A stretch of DNA of 64,000 bases, from positions 4,442,189 through 4,506,188 of the forward strand of contig NZ_CP124576.1 of NCBI RefSeq assembly GCF_000281715.2, read 5' to 3'. Shown here piece after piece: positions 17,851 to 25,274 of this stretch (position 1 is its first letter; the number at the start of each line of letters is the position of its first letter). Below the pieces are notes generated by a model that saw only the letters and a list, made by a program, of their open reading frames with translations, was not told where the DNA came from and searched no databases. This DNA comes from Sphingobium sp. AP49. GTDB lineage: Bacteria > Pseudomonadota > Alphaproteobacteria > Sphingomonadales > Sphingomonadaceae. A program made the position numbers and the translations under genes.

Positions 17851-19680
17851 TCAGGACCGCAATTCCATGCCGTCCAGATCGCCCTTGGCACGCCAGTCCT
17901 GGACCAGTTTCTGGAACGCGCCCCAGCCCGGACCATAGCCGCGGAACAGCGCCCAGGGCGCCTTCACCTGGCCTTCATTGGTGAAGTAGCTGGGGGTGCA
18001 TTCCTGCTGGAAGGCGGTCATGTCGATCTCCATTTCCTCGAAATGGCGGACATAATCCTCCTGCCCCTGCAAGGTGGTCTCGACCACCTTGGCACCCTTA
18101 TCCATCACCGCATGAATGATATGGGCGATATGCTCCGCCTGGCGGCCGAACTGTTCGGTCACGCTGGCGTTGAGGCCACCCTGGATATAGCCGATGAAGA
18201 ACTGGTTGGGGAAACCATGGGTCATCGTGCCGTGCAGGGTGCGCGGCCCATTGGCCCAATGGTCATAGATGGATTGGCCATCGCGGCCCTCGACCGCATC
18301 GATGCCCCAGCGCCGCTTCAACTCGCTCGTCACCTCGAAGCCGCTGGCGAAAATGATGCAGTCGACCTCATATTCGACGCCGCCCGACACGAAGCCCTTC
18401 TCCGTGATCTTCTCCAGCCCCTTGCTGTCGGCAACGTCGATCAGCGTGACATTGGGCCGGTTGAAGGTCGGGTAGAACTCATTGCTCGACAGCGGGCGCT
18501 TGCAGAGGAAGCGGTACCAGGGCTTCAACGCCTCGGCCGTTGCCTTGTCCGTGACCATTTCATCGACACGGGCGCGCAGTCGCTCCATCACGCGATAATC
18601 GACCACCTCGCGCTTCGCCATGAACTGCTCGATCGACATCTCCGGCCAGCCCTCGGCTTCCAGCTCCGCCGACAGGTTGCGGGCGATCTCGGTCCAGATG
18701 TCGCAGATCAGGTCCGGTTCGCCCGGCGCGAAGGCTTCCATCGCGGCGCGGTGGAAATTGGCCTGGCGATCGGCCTGCCAGCCGGGCTGCAGCGACGCTG
18801 CCCAATCGGCATCGGTCGCCGGATTGGGGCGCTCGTCCACGGTCGATGGCGTGCGCTGGATGACATAGAGCTGCTTGGCGTAGCGGCCGAGATAGGGCAC
18901 CGCCTGGATCGCGGTCGCGCCGGTGCCGATGATCGCGACGCGCTTGTCGGCCAGCCTGTCGAGCACCGGATTGTCGTAGCTGCCGCCGCTATAGTCATAG
19001 TCCCAGCGGGCGGTGTGGAAAATCTTGCCCTTGAAGCTGTTGATGCCGGCAATGCCGGGCAGCTTGGGCATGTTGAGCACGCCGCAGCCCATCACCACGA
19101 AACGCGCCAGCAATTCGTCGCCCCGGCTGGTGCCGACGCGCCAGCGCTGGATCGCCTCGTCCCATTTCAAGGATGTGATGAGGGTATGGAACAGCGCCTT
19201 GTCGGCAAAGTTGAACTTTTCCGCGATCTGGCGGCAATAGGCCTGGATTTCCGCGCCGTCGGCGAACTTCTTCGACGGCATGAAGCCGGTCTCTTCCAGC
19301 AGCGGCAGATAGCAATAGGCGTCATTGTCGCACTGGATGCCGGGATAGCGATTCCAGTACCAGACGCCGCCAAAATCGCCGCCATGGTCGATATTGCGGA
19401 AATTGGTGACGCCCTGCTTGGTCAGATGATAGCCGGCGAGCAGGCCGGCAAAGCCCGCGCCCAGCACCACAACGTCCAGTTCCTCGACGATCGGGTCGCG
19501 CGCGACGACCGGCATGTGCGGGTCGACGTCATAGCTGTGCGTCGTATCGTCGGTCGTGGGCTGATATTGCCCTTCCCGGTCGGCGCGCATCCGCTTGTCG
19601 CGCTCGGCGCGATATTTCTCGCGCAGGGTCGGGATATCGAATGTGTCAGCCGCAGGCGTCTGCGTCGGCTTGCAGGTCAT
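17851..19680 (-). CDS. Baeyer-Villiger-type flavin monooxygenase
   Basis: A 609-residue FAD/NADPH monooxygenase that would insert oxygen next to a ketone to give an ester or lactone. FAD-binding GAGFAGL is at 74-80, the BVMO fingerprint FKGKIFHTARWDYD at 216-229 (F-x-G-x3-H-x3-W with D in place of P), and NADPH-binding GTGATA at 252-257. RYPG at 112-115 and TMTHGFPNQF near the C-terminus fit type I BVMOs such as PAMO and CHMO-like enzymes, and the roughly 60-residue N-terminal extension fits the longer subgroup. It is 167 nt upstream of the Rieske gene; the gap could hold a second promoter. Confidence 0.9.
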   Translation of the reverse strand: MTCKPTQTPAADTFDIPTLREKYRAERDKRMRADREGQYQPTTDDTTHSYDVDPHMPVVARDPIVEELDVVVLGAGFAGLLAGYHLTKQGVTNFRNIDHGGDFGGVWYWNRYPGIQCDNDAYCYLPLLEETGFMPSKKFADGAEIQAYCRQIAEKFNFADKALFHTLITSLKWDEAIQRWRVGTSRGDELLARFVVMGCGVLNMPKLPGIAGINSFKGKIFHTARWDYDYSGGSYDNPVLDRLADKRVAIIGTGATAIQAVPYLGRYAKQLYVIQRTPSTVDERPNPATDADWAASLQPGWQADRQANFHRAAMEAFAPGEPDLICDIWTEIARNLSAELEAEGWPEMSIEQFMAKREVVDYRVMERLRARVDEMVTDKATAEALKPWYRFLCKRPLSSNEFYPTFNRPNVTLIDVADSKGLEKITEKGFVSGGVEYEVDCIIFASGFEVTSELKRRWGIDAVEGRDGQSIYDHWANGPRTLHGTMTHGFPNQFFIGYIQGGLNASVTEQFGRQAEHIAHIIHAVMDKGAKVVETTLQGQEDYVRHFEEMEIDMTAFQQECTPSYFTNEGQVKAPWALFRGYGPGWGAFQKLVQDWRAKGDLDGMELRS

Positions 19681-19719
19681 GACCTCTCCTAGGGATCGCT
19701 GTTCTCGCCATTTTGTTAA

Positions 19720-19735
19720 TCAACAGACCTGTTGA
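19720..19735. promoter_or_regulatory. Perfect palindrome upstream of the BVMO gene (candidate TetR operator)
   Basis: TCAACAG-AC-CTGTTGA is a perfect inverted repeat with 7-nt arms, 40 nt upstream of the BVMO start in an AT-richer stretch. The same half-site, TCAACAGG, occurs twice around the start of the TetR gene at 25206. It is a good operator candidate for that regulator; binding is inference. Confidence 0.5.
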
Positions 19736-19843
19736 CTTGCAATGGCGGAGCGACGGCCCGGCGCTGTTAGCGCCGTGGCGATCCCTTGGCGGCGTCTGCG
19801 GCCGCGACGAGAGAGGTAGATCAGTCGGTAAGCAGCGCGCCGA

Positions 19844-19999
19844 TCAGGCGGCGCGGGCCAGCTTCTGTTCCTGGGCAACCGGGAAGGTCACGACATCGGC
19901 CGATGCAGGGGCGGCGGCGGGCGTCAGGCCGGCGATGTAGCGCTCGGCGGTGACGACATCCCGGCGATAGGAAAAATAGAGCGCGATAAGCGAGAACAT
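19844..19999 (-). CDS. Short unidentified ORF, 51 codons
   Basis: ATG at 19999 with AGAGG 6 nt upstream opens a 51-residue frame ending in TGA. The product begins MFSLIALYFSYRRDVVTAER, has a short hydrophobic N-terminus and an Ala/Pro-rich middle, and ends QEQKLARAA. No family is recognised. It is the best explanation of the otherwise empty 470-nt gap between the BVMO and the SDR gene: it has a clean ribosome site and plausible codon use. It could be a small membrane-associated protein or a leader peptide. Confidence 0.5.
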   Translation of the reverse strand: MFSLIALYFSYRRDVVTAERYIAGLTPAAAPASADVVTFPVAQEQKLARAA

Positions 20000-20111
20000 G
20001 ATGAACCTCTGAGAAAGCTATTTGCTGCGTCGCAGCATCGAGCTTCATCTGGTCTTCCCCGGCTTTTTTCGCAAATGCAAAGGCGCCAAGGCCAGTTGCA
20101 CGAAACGACAT

Positions 20112-20146
20112 GGACCGGTTGCGCACGTTGCAAACGCAACCGGTCC
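20112..20146 (-). terminator. Strong hairpin after the SDR gene
   Basis: GGACCGGTTGCG and CGCAACCGGTCC form a perfect 12-bp stem with an 11-nt loop, just past the stop of the SDR at 20154 (minus strand). The following bases on the minus strand are ATGTCGTTTCG, so the T-run is weak. It probably ends the gabD-SDR transcript and separates it from the short ORF. Confidence 0.6.
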
Positions 20147-20153
20147 TAGAATG

Positions 20154-20825
20154 TCAGACCCGGCCGGTGACCGGGATCAGCGCGCCGGTGATCGGCGCGG
20201 CGGCGGGCGACAGCAGGAAGGCGATCACCCCGCCCAGCGCCTCGGGCGAGACCCAGCGGCTGGAATCTGCGTCGGGCATGTCGGCGCGATTGGCCGGCGT
20301 GTCGATGATGCTGGGCAGCACCGCATTCACGCGCACGCCTTCATCCTTCAGTTCCTCGGCCAGCGCCTCGGTCAGGCGCGCGACGCCCGCCTTCGACGCC
20401 GCATAGGCGCCCATGCCGGCGGCCGCCTTCACCGATGCGGCTGCACCGATATTGACGATCGCGCCGCCGCCATCGCGCAGCAGTGGCAGCAAGGCGCGAG
20501 TCGCGATCAGCGCGGTGCGGACATTCATGCCATAGAGCCGGTCCCAGGTGGCGACCGACCCGTCGCTCACCGTTTCCCAGCTGAAGCCGCCGGCGATGTT
20601 GACCAGTGCGTCCAGTCCACCCAGCGCCTCGCCGATCTTGTCCGCCGCGCCGGCCACCGCCTGTTCGTCGGACAGATCGACTCCGCCCAGCGCCAGGTCG
20701 ACGCTGCCGGCCGGCACATCACCCAGGTCGATGCCCGCCACCGTCCAACCGGCCGCACGCAGCACCTGCACCGCCGCCCGGCCCAGCGCACCGGCCGCAC
20801 CGGTTACCGCCACCACTCCCGCCAT
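20154..20825 (-). CDS. Short-chain dehydrogenase/reductase
   Basis: A 223-residue SDR with GAAGALG cofactor motif near the N-terminus (residues 9-15), a NIAG-like motif, and YAASK as Tyr-x3-Lys. It is shorter than the usual 250 residues but has a complete-looking C-terminus (PITGALIPVTGRV). Three tandem ATGs occur; the one at 20825 is 6 nt from AAGGGG and is preferred. It lies 26 nt after the succinate-semialdehyde dehydrogenase gene in the same transcript. It should reduce or oxidise an alcohol/ketone of unknown identity. Confidence 0.8.
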   Translation of the reverse strand: MAGVVAVTGAAGALGRAAVQVLRAAGWTVAGIDLGDVPAGSVDLALGGVDLSDEQAVAGAADKIGEALGGLDALVNIAGGFSWETVSDGSVATWDRLYGMNVRTALIATRALLPLLRDGGGAIVNIGAAASVKAAAGMGAYAASKAGVARLTEALAEELKDEGVRVNAVLPSIIDTPANRADMPDADSSRWVSPEALGGVIAFLLSPAAAPITGALIPVTGRV

Positions 20826-20851
20826 CATCATCCCCTTTCGATATCCTTGCG

Positions 20852-22300
20852 TCAGATCCCGGACATGCAGAGATATTTGATCTCGACATAGTCCTCGATG
20901 CCATGGCGCGATCCTTCGCGGCCCATGCCCGATTCCTTGATACCGCCAAACGGCGCGACCTCGGTCGAAATGAGGCCGGTGTTGATGCCCACCATGCCGA
21001 CCTCCAGCGCCTCGCCCACGCGCCAGGCGCGCGCCAGGTCCCGGGTGTAGAAATAGCCCGCGAGGCCCACCTCGGTTGCATTGGCGAGCGCCACCGCCTC
21101 CTCTTCCGAGTCGAACAGGAAGATCGAAGCCAGCGGCCCGAACGTTTCCTCGTCGGCCAGCTTCATGTCCGGCGTGCAGCCACTGATGATGGTCGGCTCG
21201 AAGAAGCTGTGGCCCAGTGCATGGCGATGCCCGCCGCTCACCAGCGTGCCGCCCTTGGCCAGCGCATCGGCGACATGCTCCTCGACCTTCTCGACCGCCT
21301 TCTCGTCGATCAGCGGCCCCTGGGTCACGCCCGCCTCCGTGCCCGGCCCGACCTTCAGCTTGGCGACGGCGGCCTTCAGCTTTTCGGCAAAGGCCGGCGC
21401 AACATCGCGCTGCACCAGGATGCGGTTGACGCAGACGCAGGTCTGGCCGCTGTTGCGATATTTGGACGCGATCGCGCCTTCGACCGCCGCATCCAGATCG
21501 GCATCGGCAAAGACGATGAAGGGGGCATTGCCGCCCAGCTCCATCGACAATTTTTTCATCGTCGGCGCGCATTGCGCCATCAGCGTCTTGCCGACCTCGG
21601 TCGATCCGGTGAAGCTCAATTTGCGCACCAGCGGGTTGCCGGTCAGTTCCGCGCCGATCACCCGCGACGATCCGGTGACGACGTTGAACACGCCCTTGGG
21701 CACGCCCGCCCGTTCGGCCAGCACGGCGAGCGCCAGCGCGGTCAGCGGCGTCTGGGTCGCGGGCTTCAGCACCATGGTGCAGCCCGCCGCCAGCGCCGGC
21801 GCCGCCTTGCGCGTGATCATCGCTGCCGGAAAATTCCACGGCGTGATCGCCGCGACCACGCCGACCGGCTGCTTGATGACGACGATGCGGCTGTCGGCGC
21901 GATGGCTGGGAATGATCTCGCCATAGATGCGCTTGGCCTCTTCCCCGAACCATTCGATGAAGCTCGCCGCATAGGCGATCTCGCCCTTGGCCTCGGTCAG
22001 CGCCTTGCCCTGCTCACGAGTCAGGATCATGGCCAGATCGTCCTGATGCTCGATCAGCAGCTCGAACCAGCGGCGCAGGATGCGCGATCGCTCGCCCGCG
22101 GTCTTCGCCTTCCAGGCCGGCAGCGCCGCCTCGGCTGCCTCGATCGCCGCGCGCGTGCCCGCCTCGTCGATCGCGGGAATGCCGGCCAGCCGCTCGTCCG
22201 TCGCCGGGTCGGTCACGTCGATGCTGGCGGTGCCGATCCACTGGCCGTCGACATAGCATTGTTCGCGCAGCAGGCTGGGGTCGGCAAGGGCTATGGTCAT
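20852..22300 (-). CDS. gabD: NAD(P)-dependent succinate-semialdehyde dehydrogenase family protein
   Basis: A 482-residue aldehyde dehydrogenase of typical GabD length. It has TPWNFPAAMITRK, SFTGSTEVGK, general base Glu254 in MELGGNAPF, and nucleophile Cys288 in NSGQTCVC, a Cys-x-Cys arrangement common in GabD. It would oxidise succinate semialdehyde, or glutarate semialdehyde or a related C4-C5 semialdehyde, to the diacid. AAGGTGA precedes the ATG. Followed by an SDR gene 26 nt later. In a catabolic region it may handle a C4 ring fragment rather than GABA. Confidence 0.8.
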   Translation of the reverse strand: MTIALADPSLLREQCYVDGQWIGTASIDVTDPATDERLAGIPAIDEAGTRAAIEAAEAALPAWKAKTAGERSRILRRWFELLIEHQDDLAMILTREQGKALTEAKGEIAYAASFIEWFGEEAKRIYGEIIPSHRADSRIVVIKQPVGVVAAITPWNFPAAMITRKAAPALAAGCTMVLKPATQTPLTALALAVLAERAGVPKGVFNVVTGSSRVIGAELTGNPLVRKLSFTGSTEVGKTLMAQCAPTMKKLSMELGGNAPFIVFADADLDAAVEGAIASKYRNSGQTCVCVNRILVQRDVAPAFAEKLKAAVAKLKVGPGTEAGVTQGPLIDEKAVEKVEEHVADALAKGGTLVSGGHRHALGHSFFEPTIISGCTPDMKLADEETFGPLASIFLFDSEEEAVALANATEVGLAGYFYTRDLARAWRVGEALEVGMVGINTGLISTEVAPFGGIKESGMGREGSRHGIEDYVEIKYLCMSGI

Positions 22301-22353
22301 CGGATCACCTTCTTCGGCAGGATGCGGGGCTACAGGCGCAGGGCGCGCCCGCC

Positions 22354-22370
22354 GCTGCGTCCAACGCAGC
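22354..22370. promoter_or_regulatory. Perfect inverted repeat upstream of gabD
   Basis: GCTGCGT-CCA-ACGCAGC has perfect 7-nt arms and a 3-nt centre, 54-70 nt upstream of the gabD start within a 163-nt gap. The place suits an operator, although a weak terminator of the upstream SnoaL gene cannot be excluded. No cognate regulator can be named. Confidence 0.4.
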
Positions 22371-22463
22371 ATGGCCCCATTTCGATGCGAAGGTGGGATG
22401 CGGGGCAGGCGGCGTCAACGTGGACGAAATGTCCCCGACCAAGGATCGACCCCGCGATGCGCC

Positions 22464-23012
22464 CTAATCCGGGATGCGCGGTTCCCGGCGGTTGACCAAT
22501 GGCCTCAGATAGGAGGGATCGCTGGCGTCCCGCGCGGGGGCGCCATTGGCATTCAGGTCCGGCACATCGCCAAAGGGCAAGGGCAGGGTCGGCACCAGCC
22601 CGGACCATTCGATCATGTTGGTGCGCAGCGCGATCTTCCACTGCCCGCCCCGCCGTTCCAGCCGGTCGATATAGCGGCCACCGGCGATCCAGTTGCTCTC
22701 GTCCCGGTTGCGGCCGACGAACAGATAATAGGTTTCGGCATGGGCGCTGTCGCCGTCGATATCGATCGTCATGTTGAGCAGATTATGATGCGTCGCCACC
22801 TGTCCGCCTTCATGCAGGGCAGAGGCCCACGCATAGAGCGCATCGGGCGCGCCGACGAAGCTGCCCGCCGCGACGGTGGCATCGTCATGAAAGGCGGACA
22901 GGAACAGGGCGCGGTCGAACCGGTCCATGCCCCGGCTGAACCGGGTCAGGCAGTCGACAATGTCCTGCCGGTCGAGCAGCGCATCCATCCGCGCCTGGCG
23001 ATCCGCGTCCAT
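22464..23012 (-). CDS. SnoaL-like protein, possible dehydratase/isomerase (1)
   Basis: A 182-residue NTF2-fold protein. An acidic residue in the first helix region (RFDRALF, Asp33) and a THH pair (His75-His76) sit where LinA and scytalone-dehydratase relatives carry the catalytic Asp-His dyad, and GGRYIDRLERRGGQWKIALR is a characteristic C-terminal strand pair. Bile-acid 7-dehydratases also belong to this fold. GGAGG lies 6 nt before the ATG, which is only 1 nt beyond the upstream SDR stop, so the two are translated together. Confidence 0.75.
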   Translation of the reverse strand: MDADRQARMDALLDRQDIVDCLTRFSRGMDRFDRALFLSAFHDDATVAAGSFVGAPDALYAWASALHEGGQVATHHNLLNMTIDIDGDSAHAETYYLFVGRNRDESNWIAGGRYIDRLERRGGQWKIALRTNMIEWSGLVPTLPLPFGDVPDLNANGAPARDASDPSYLRPLVNRREPRIPD

Positions 23013-23013
23013 C

Positions 23014-23892
23014 CTATGCCTCCGTCCGCGGGGCGATCGGCTGCCAGATCGGCGCGCCACGCTCGGCCCGCAGCGACGGGATGGTCTTCCCGTCGACATC
23101 GGTGATGCCATAATCCTGCGCCAGCTCCGCCGTGATGAAGGTGCCGCCCGATCGCGCCATGATCGCCGGATCGGCCAGCAGCGCGGCGATCACCCGGCCG
23201 GGAAATTCGGGCGAGCAGCCGACCAGCGGATTGGTCACGGTCAGCGCCTTCATCGCCGGATTGGCGGCGATGTTGCGCTGTGCCCGCTCGGTCATGGTCA
23301 GCCCCTGCCACAGCGAGAGCGAGGCGACGCCATGGGGCTGCAATTCGATCGCCATGTCCCGCGCCATCCGGTCGACCGCCGACTTGCACGTGCCGAACAC
23401 CACGCCATAGGTATAGGTGACCCCGACATAGCCCGATATCGCGACGATCAGGCCCGATCCCTGCGGCACCATCATCTGGGCGGCATGGCGCGCAGCGACG
23501 AAGTTGGATCGCACGCCGACATCGACCATGTCCCAGTTGGACAGCGGCTTTTCCCAGAAGCTGCCCGGCACGGTCAGATCCTCGGGGATGGCAAAGGCGT
23601 TGTTGACCAGCAGGTCGAGCCGCCCCTGTTCGCGCTGCACCTGGTCGAACAAAGCGGCGACCTGCGCATCGTCGCCATGATCGACCTGCACGGCAATGCC
23701 CCGGCCGCCGCGCGCATCGCATTGCGCCGCCGTCTCGCCGACCGTGCCGGGCAATTCATGATCGCCCGCATTGACCGTGCGCCCGGTGACATAGACGGTC
23801 GCGCCCTGCTCGGCGAGCGCCAGCGCCATCCCCTTGCCGATCCCCCGGCTTGCGCCGGTCACGATCGCGACCTTGCCGTCCAGCGGTTTCAT
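23014..23892 (-). CDS. SDR-family protein with Phe at the catalytic Tyr position
   Basis: A 292-residue SDR resembling the DHRS1 group: cofactor motif GASRGIG at 13-19, NNAF at 97-100, Ser153, and Lys170. The residue four before the Lys is Phe166 (FGTCK), where SDRs have Tyr; Tyr160 and Tyr162 are near. Either a neighbouring Tyr substitutes or the protein is not a normal dehydrogenase. It lies between two SnoaL-fold genes, 11 nt after one stop and 1 nt before the next start, so the three form one unit. Confidence 0.8.
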   Translation of the reverse strand: MKPLDGKVAIVTGASRGIGKGMALALAEQGATVYVTGRTVNAGDHELPGTVGETAAQCDARGGRGIAVQVDHGDDAQVAALFDQVQREQGRLDLLVNNAFAIPEDLTVPGSFWEKPLSNWDMVDVGVRSNFVAARHAAQMMVPQGSGLIVAISGYVGVTYTYGVVFGTCKSAVDRMARDMAIELQPHGVASLSLWQGLTMTERAQRNIAANPAMKALTVTNPLVGCSPEFPGRVIAALLADPAIMARSGGTFITAELAQDYGITDVDGKTIPSLRAERGAPIWQPIAPRTEA

Positions 23893-23903
23893 GATCCTCT
23901 CCC

Positions 23904-24443
23904 TCAGTCGGTTTCGCGCGCGAAGAAGCGCACGCTATGATCGCCGTTCGCGCGACCGGTGAAATGCGGGGCGCTGAACGCCATGCCCATCACCCCCTGG
24001 CTCCAGTCGGCCGACAGGCCGATATCCTGCACCCAGTCATAGAGCATGGTGCGCCGCGCGATCCGCCACTGGCCCTCGCGCCGTTCGAAAATGTCGAGAT
24101 AGCGGCCGCCGATCATGACGTCGCGTTGCGCGTCGCCCATGTCGATACGATGATAGGATTGGACCTGCGTCTCGACCCGCGCCGCGTCGCCCTCCAGGTC
24201 GATGAAGCTCTGCCCCAGCAGATGCTGGGTGCACAGGATCGCGTCGGCGCCGGGCACCACCCAGGCGAGATAGGCATCGAAATCGCCGGCGAACACGCCA
24301 TAGTCGGTGCTGCCGTCAGGCCAGCAGCTTGCCCGGATCAGGTCGGCGTCGCGTCGGTCCTCACCACGCGCCAGCCGGGCGAGACAATCGCGGATCGCCT
24401 CCCGGTCCAGAATCGCCTGCAATGGCGTGGTGGCATTCTCCAT
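23904..24443 (-). CDS. SnoaL-like protein, possible dehydratase/isomerase (2)
   Basis: A 179-residue NTF2-fold protein with the same plan as the gene at 22464: helical start (ILDREAIRDCLARLARGEDRR-type, shown in part), Asp32, His74 in TQHLLG, and GGRYLDIFERREGQWRIARR before a C-terminal extension. The Asp/His pair suggests catalysis, perhaps water elimination or double-bond migration. It is first in a three-gene unit with an SDR and the second SnoaL protein. A perfect 12-bp palindrome GCGCCATGGCGC lies upstream at 24505-24516. Substrate unknown. Confidence 0.75.
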   Translation of the reverse strand: MENATTPLQAILDREAIRDCLARLARGEDRRDADLIRASCWPDGSTDYGVFAGDFDAYLAWVVPGADAILCTQHLLGQSFIDLEGDAARVETQVQSYHRIDMGDAQRDVMIGGRYLDIFERREGQWRIARRTMLYDWVQDIGLSADWSQGVMGMAFSAPHFTGRANGDHSVRFFARETD

Positions 24444-24555
24444 CCGGCCCTCTCCTTCCCGCCCGTCGCTGCGGGTCGTGTGTCCATGGCCCGGTCATAG
24501 GCGCGCGCCATGGCGCACCGCTTGACCAATTCGGACAGGAGAAAGCCGGGCAGCC

Positions 24556-25206
24556 TCAGCCGCGCGGAGCGAGGCCGGCGATTAGCAGGTCGACCTGTGC
24601 CGCTGCTATCGCCTCCGCGCTCATCGCCCCTTGCGGATCGCGCCAGCGCGCCGCCCAGTTGAGCGCGCCAGCCAGGGTGAAGCCGGCCAGCTTGACGTCA
24701 ACCGGGGCGATCGATCCGTCCGCCACGGCGTCGGCGATCAGCCCGCGCATGGCAAGGTCGATGTCGCGTTTGCGCGATCGGAACAGGATAGCCCCCTCTG
24801 CCGACAGGCATTCGTCACCCGTCCGCACCACGCAGGCGCCGAAATCATCCATGATCACCGCGCCATAGCGTCGCAGAAAATAGGCAAGCCGCGCCCGGCC
24901 ATCGCCGCTGCCCGCCCGCGCCTCGGCGGCCGCCGCACTCAGCATCTCCAGGCCACGGGTGACGCATTCGATCAGCACCTGCTCCTTATTGCCCAGATAA
25001 TGATAGATGGTCGGCTTGCTGACCCCAAGGCTGGCGGCAACATCGTCCAGCGACGTCGCGTGGAAGCCGCGCGCATTGAACATGCGCACCGCTGCAAGCA
25101 GCACCGCTTCCCGTTTTTCCGCCCGCTCCCGCACCTTTTCCTCCGCCGTGCGGAAGGGGGACGGGATCGCCGCTGCGCTTTTTACCGACACCTGTTGATC
25201 CTTCAT
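24556..25206 (-). CDS. TetR-family transcriptional regulator
   Basis: A 216-residue repressor-type protein with the N-terminal helix-turn-helix at about 51-78 (TSLDDVAASLGVSKPTIYHY) and a helical ligand domain; TetR_C-like features include GACVVRTGDECLS. The frame could also start at TTG 25221, but the ATG at 25206 is preferred. It is divergent from the acyl-CoA dehydrogenase operon. Copies of TCAACAGG lie on both sides of its start, and the full palindrome lies in front of the BVMO gene, suggesting autoregulation and control of both operons. Fatty-acid-responsive TetR proteins often sense acyl-CoA. Confidence 0.85.
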   Translation of the reverse strand: MKDQQVSVKSAAAIPSPFRTAEEKVRERAEKREAVLLAAVRMFNARGFHATSLDDVAASLGVSKPTIYHYLGNKEQVLIECVTRGLEMLSAAAAEARAGSGDGRARLAYFLRRYGAVIMDDFGACVVRTGDECLSAEGAILFRSRKRDIDLAMRGLIADAVADGSIAPVDVKLAGFTLAGALNWAARWRDPQGAMSAEAIAAAQVDLLIAGLAPRG

Positions 25207-25218
25207 GGCGCCTGTTGA
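25191..25218. promoter_or_regulatory. Two direct TCAACAGG motifs at the TetR start
   Basis: On the minus strand TCAACAGG occurs at 25218-25211 and again at 25198-25191, 20 bp apart (about two helical turns), flanking the TetR ATG. On the plus strand the first copy reads CCTGTTGACA and would overlap a TTGACA-like -35 box for the acyl-CoA dehydrogenase operon. Same half-site as the palindrome at 19720-19735. Confidence 0.45.
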
Positions 25219-25274
25219 CAAGAAATCCGAACAGGCGCAACCTACTCATGAGTATAGGAGAGACGCAAGCGTTT

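Noticed and set aside
20022..20891. 289-codon plus-strand frame covering the terminator and SDR
   Set aside because: It crosses a strong hairpin and lies opposite a recognisable SDR; product is low-complexity His/Arg/Gly-rich.
24505..24516. Palindrome GCGCCATGGCGC upstream of the SnoaL/SDR/SnoaL unit as an operator
   Set aside because: Perfect but made of GC-rich 6-mers that are common by chance in this genome; noted in the gene entry but not given its own feature.
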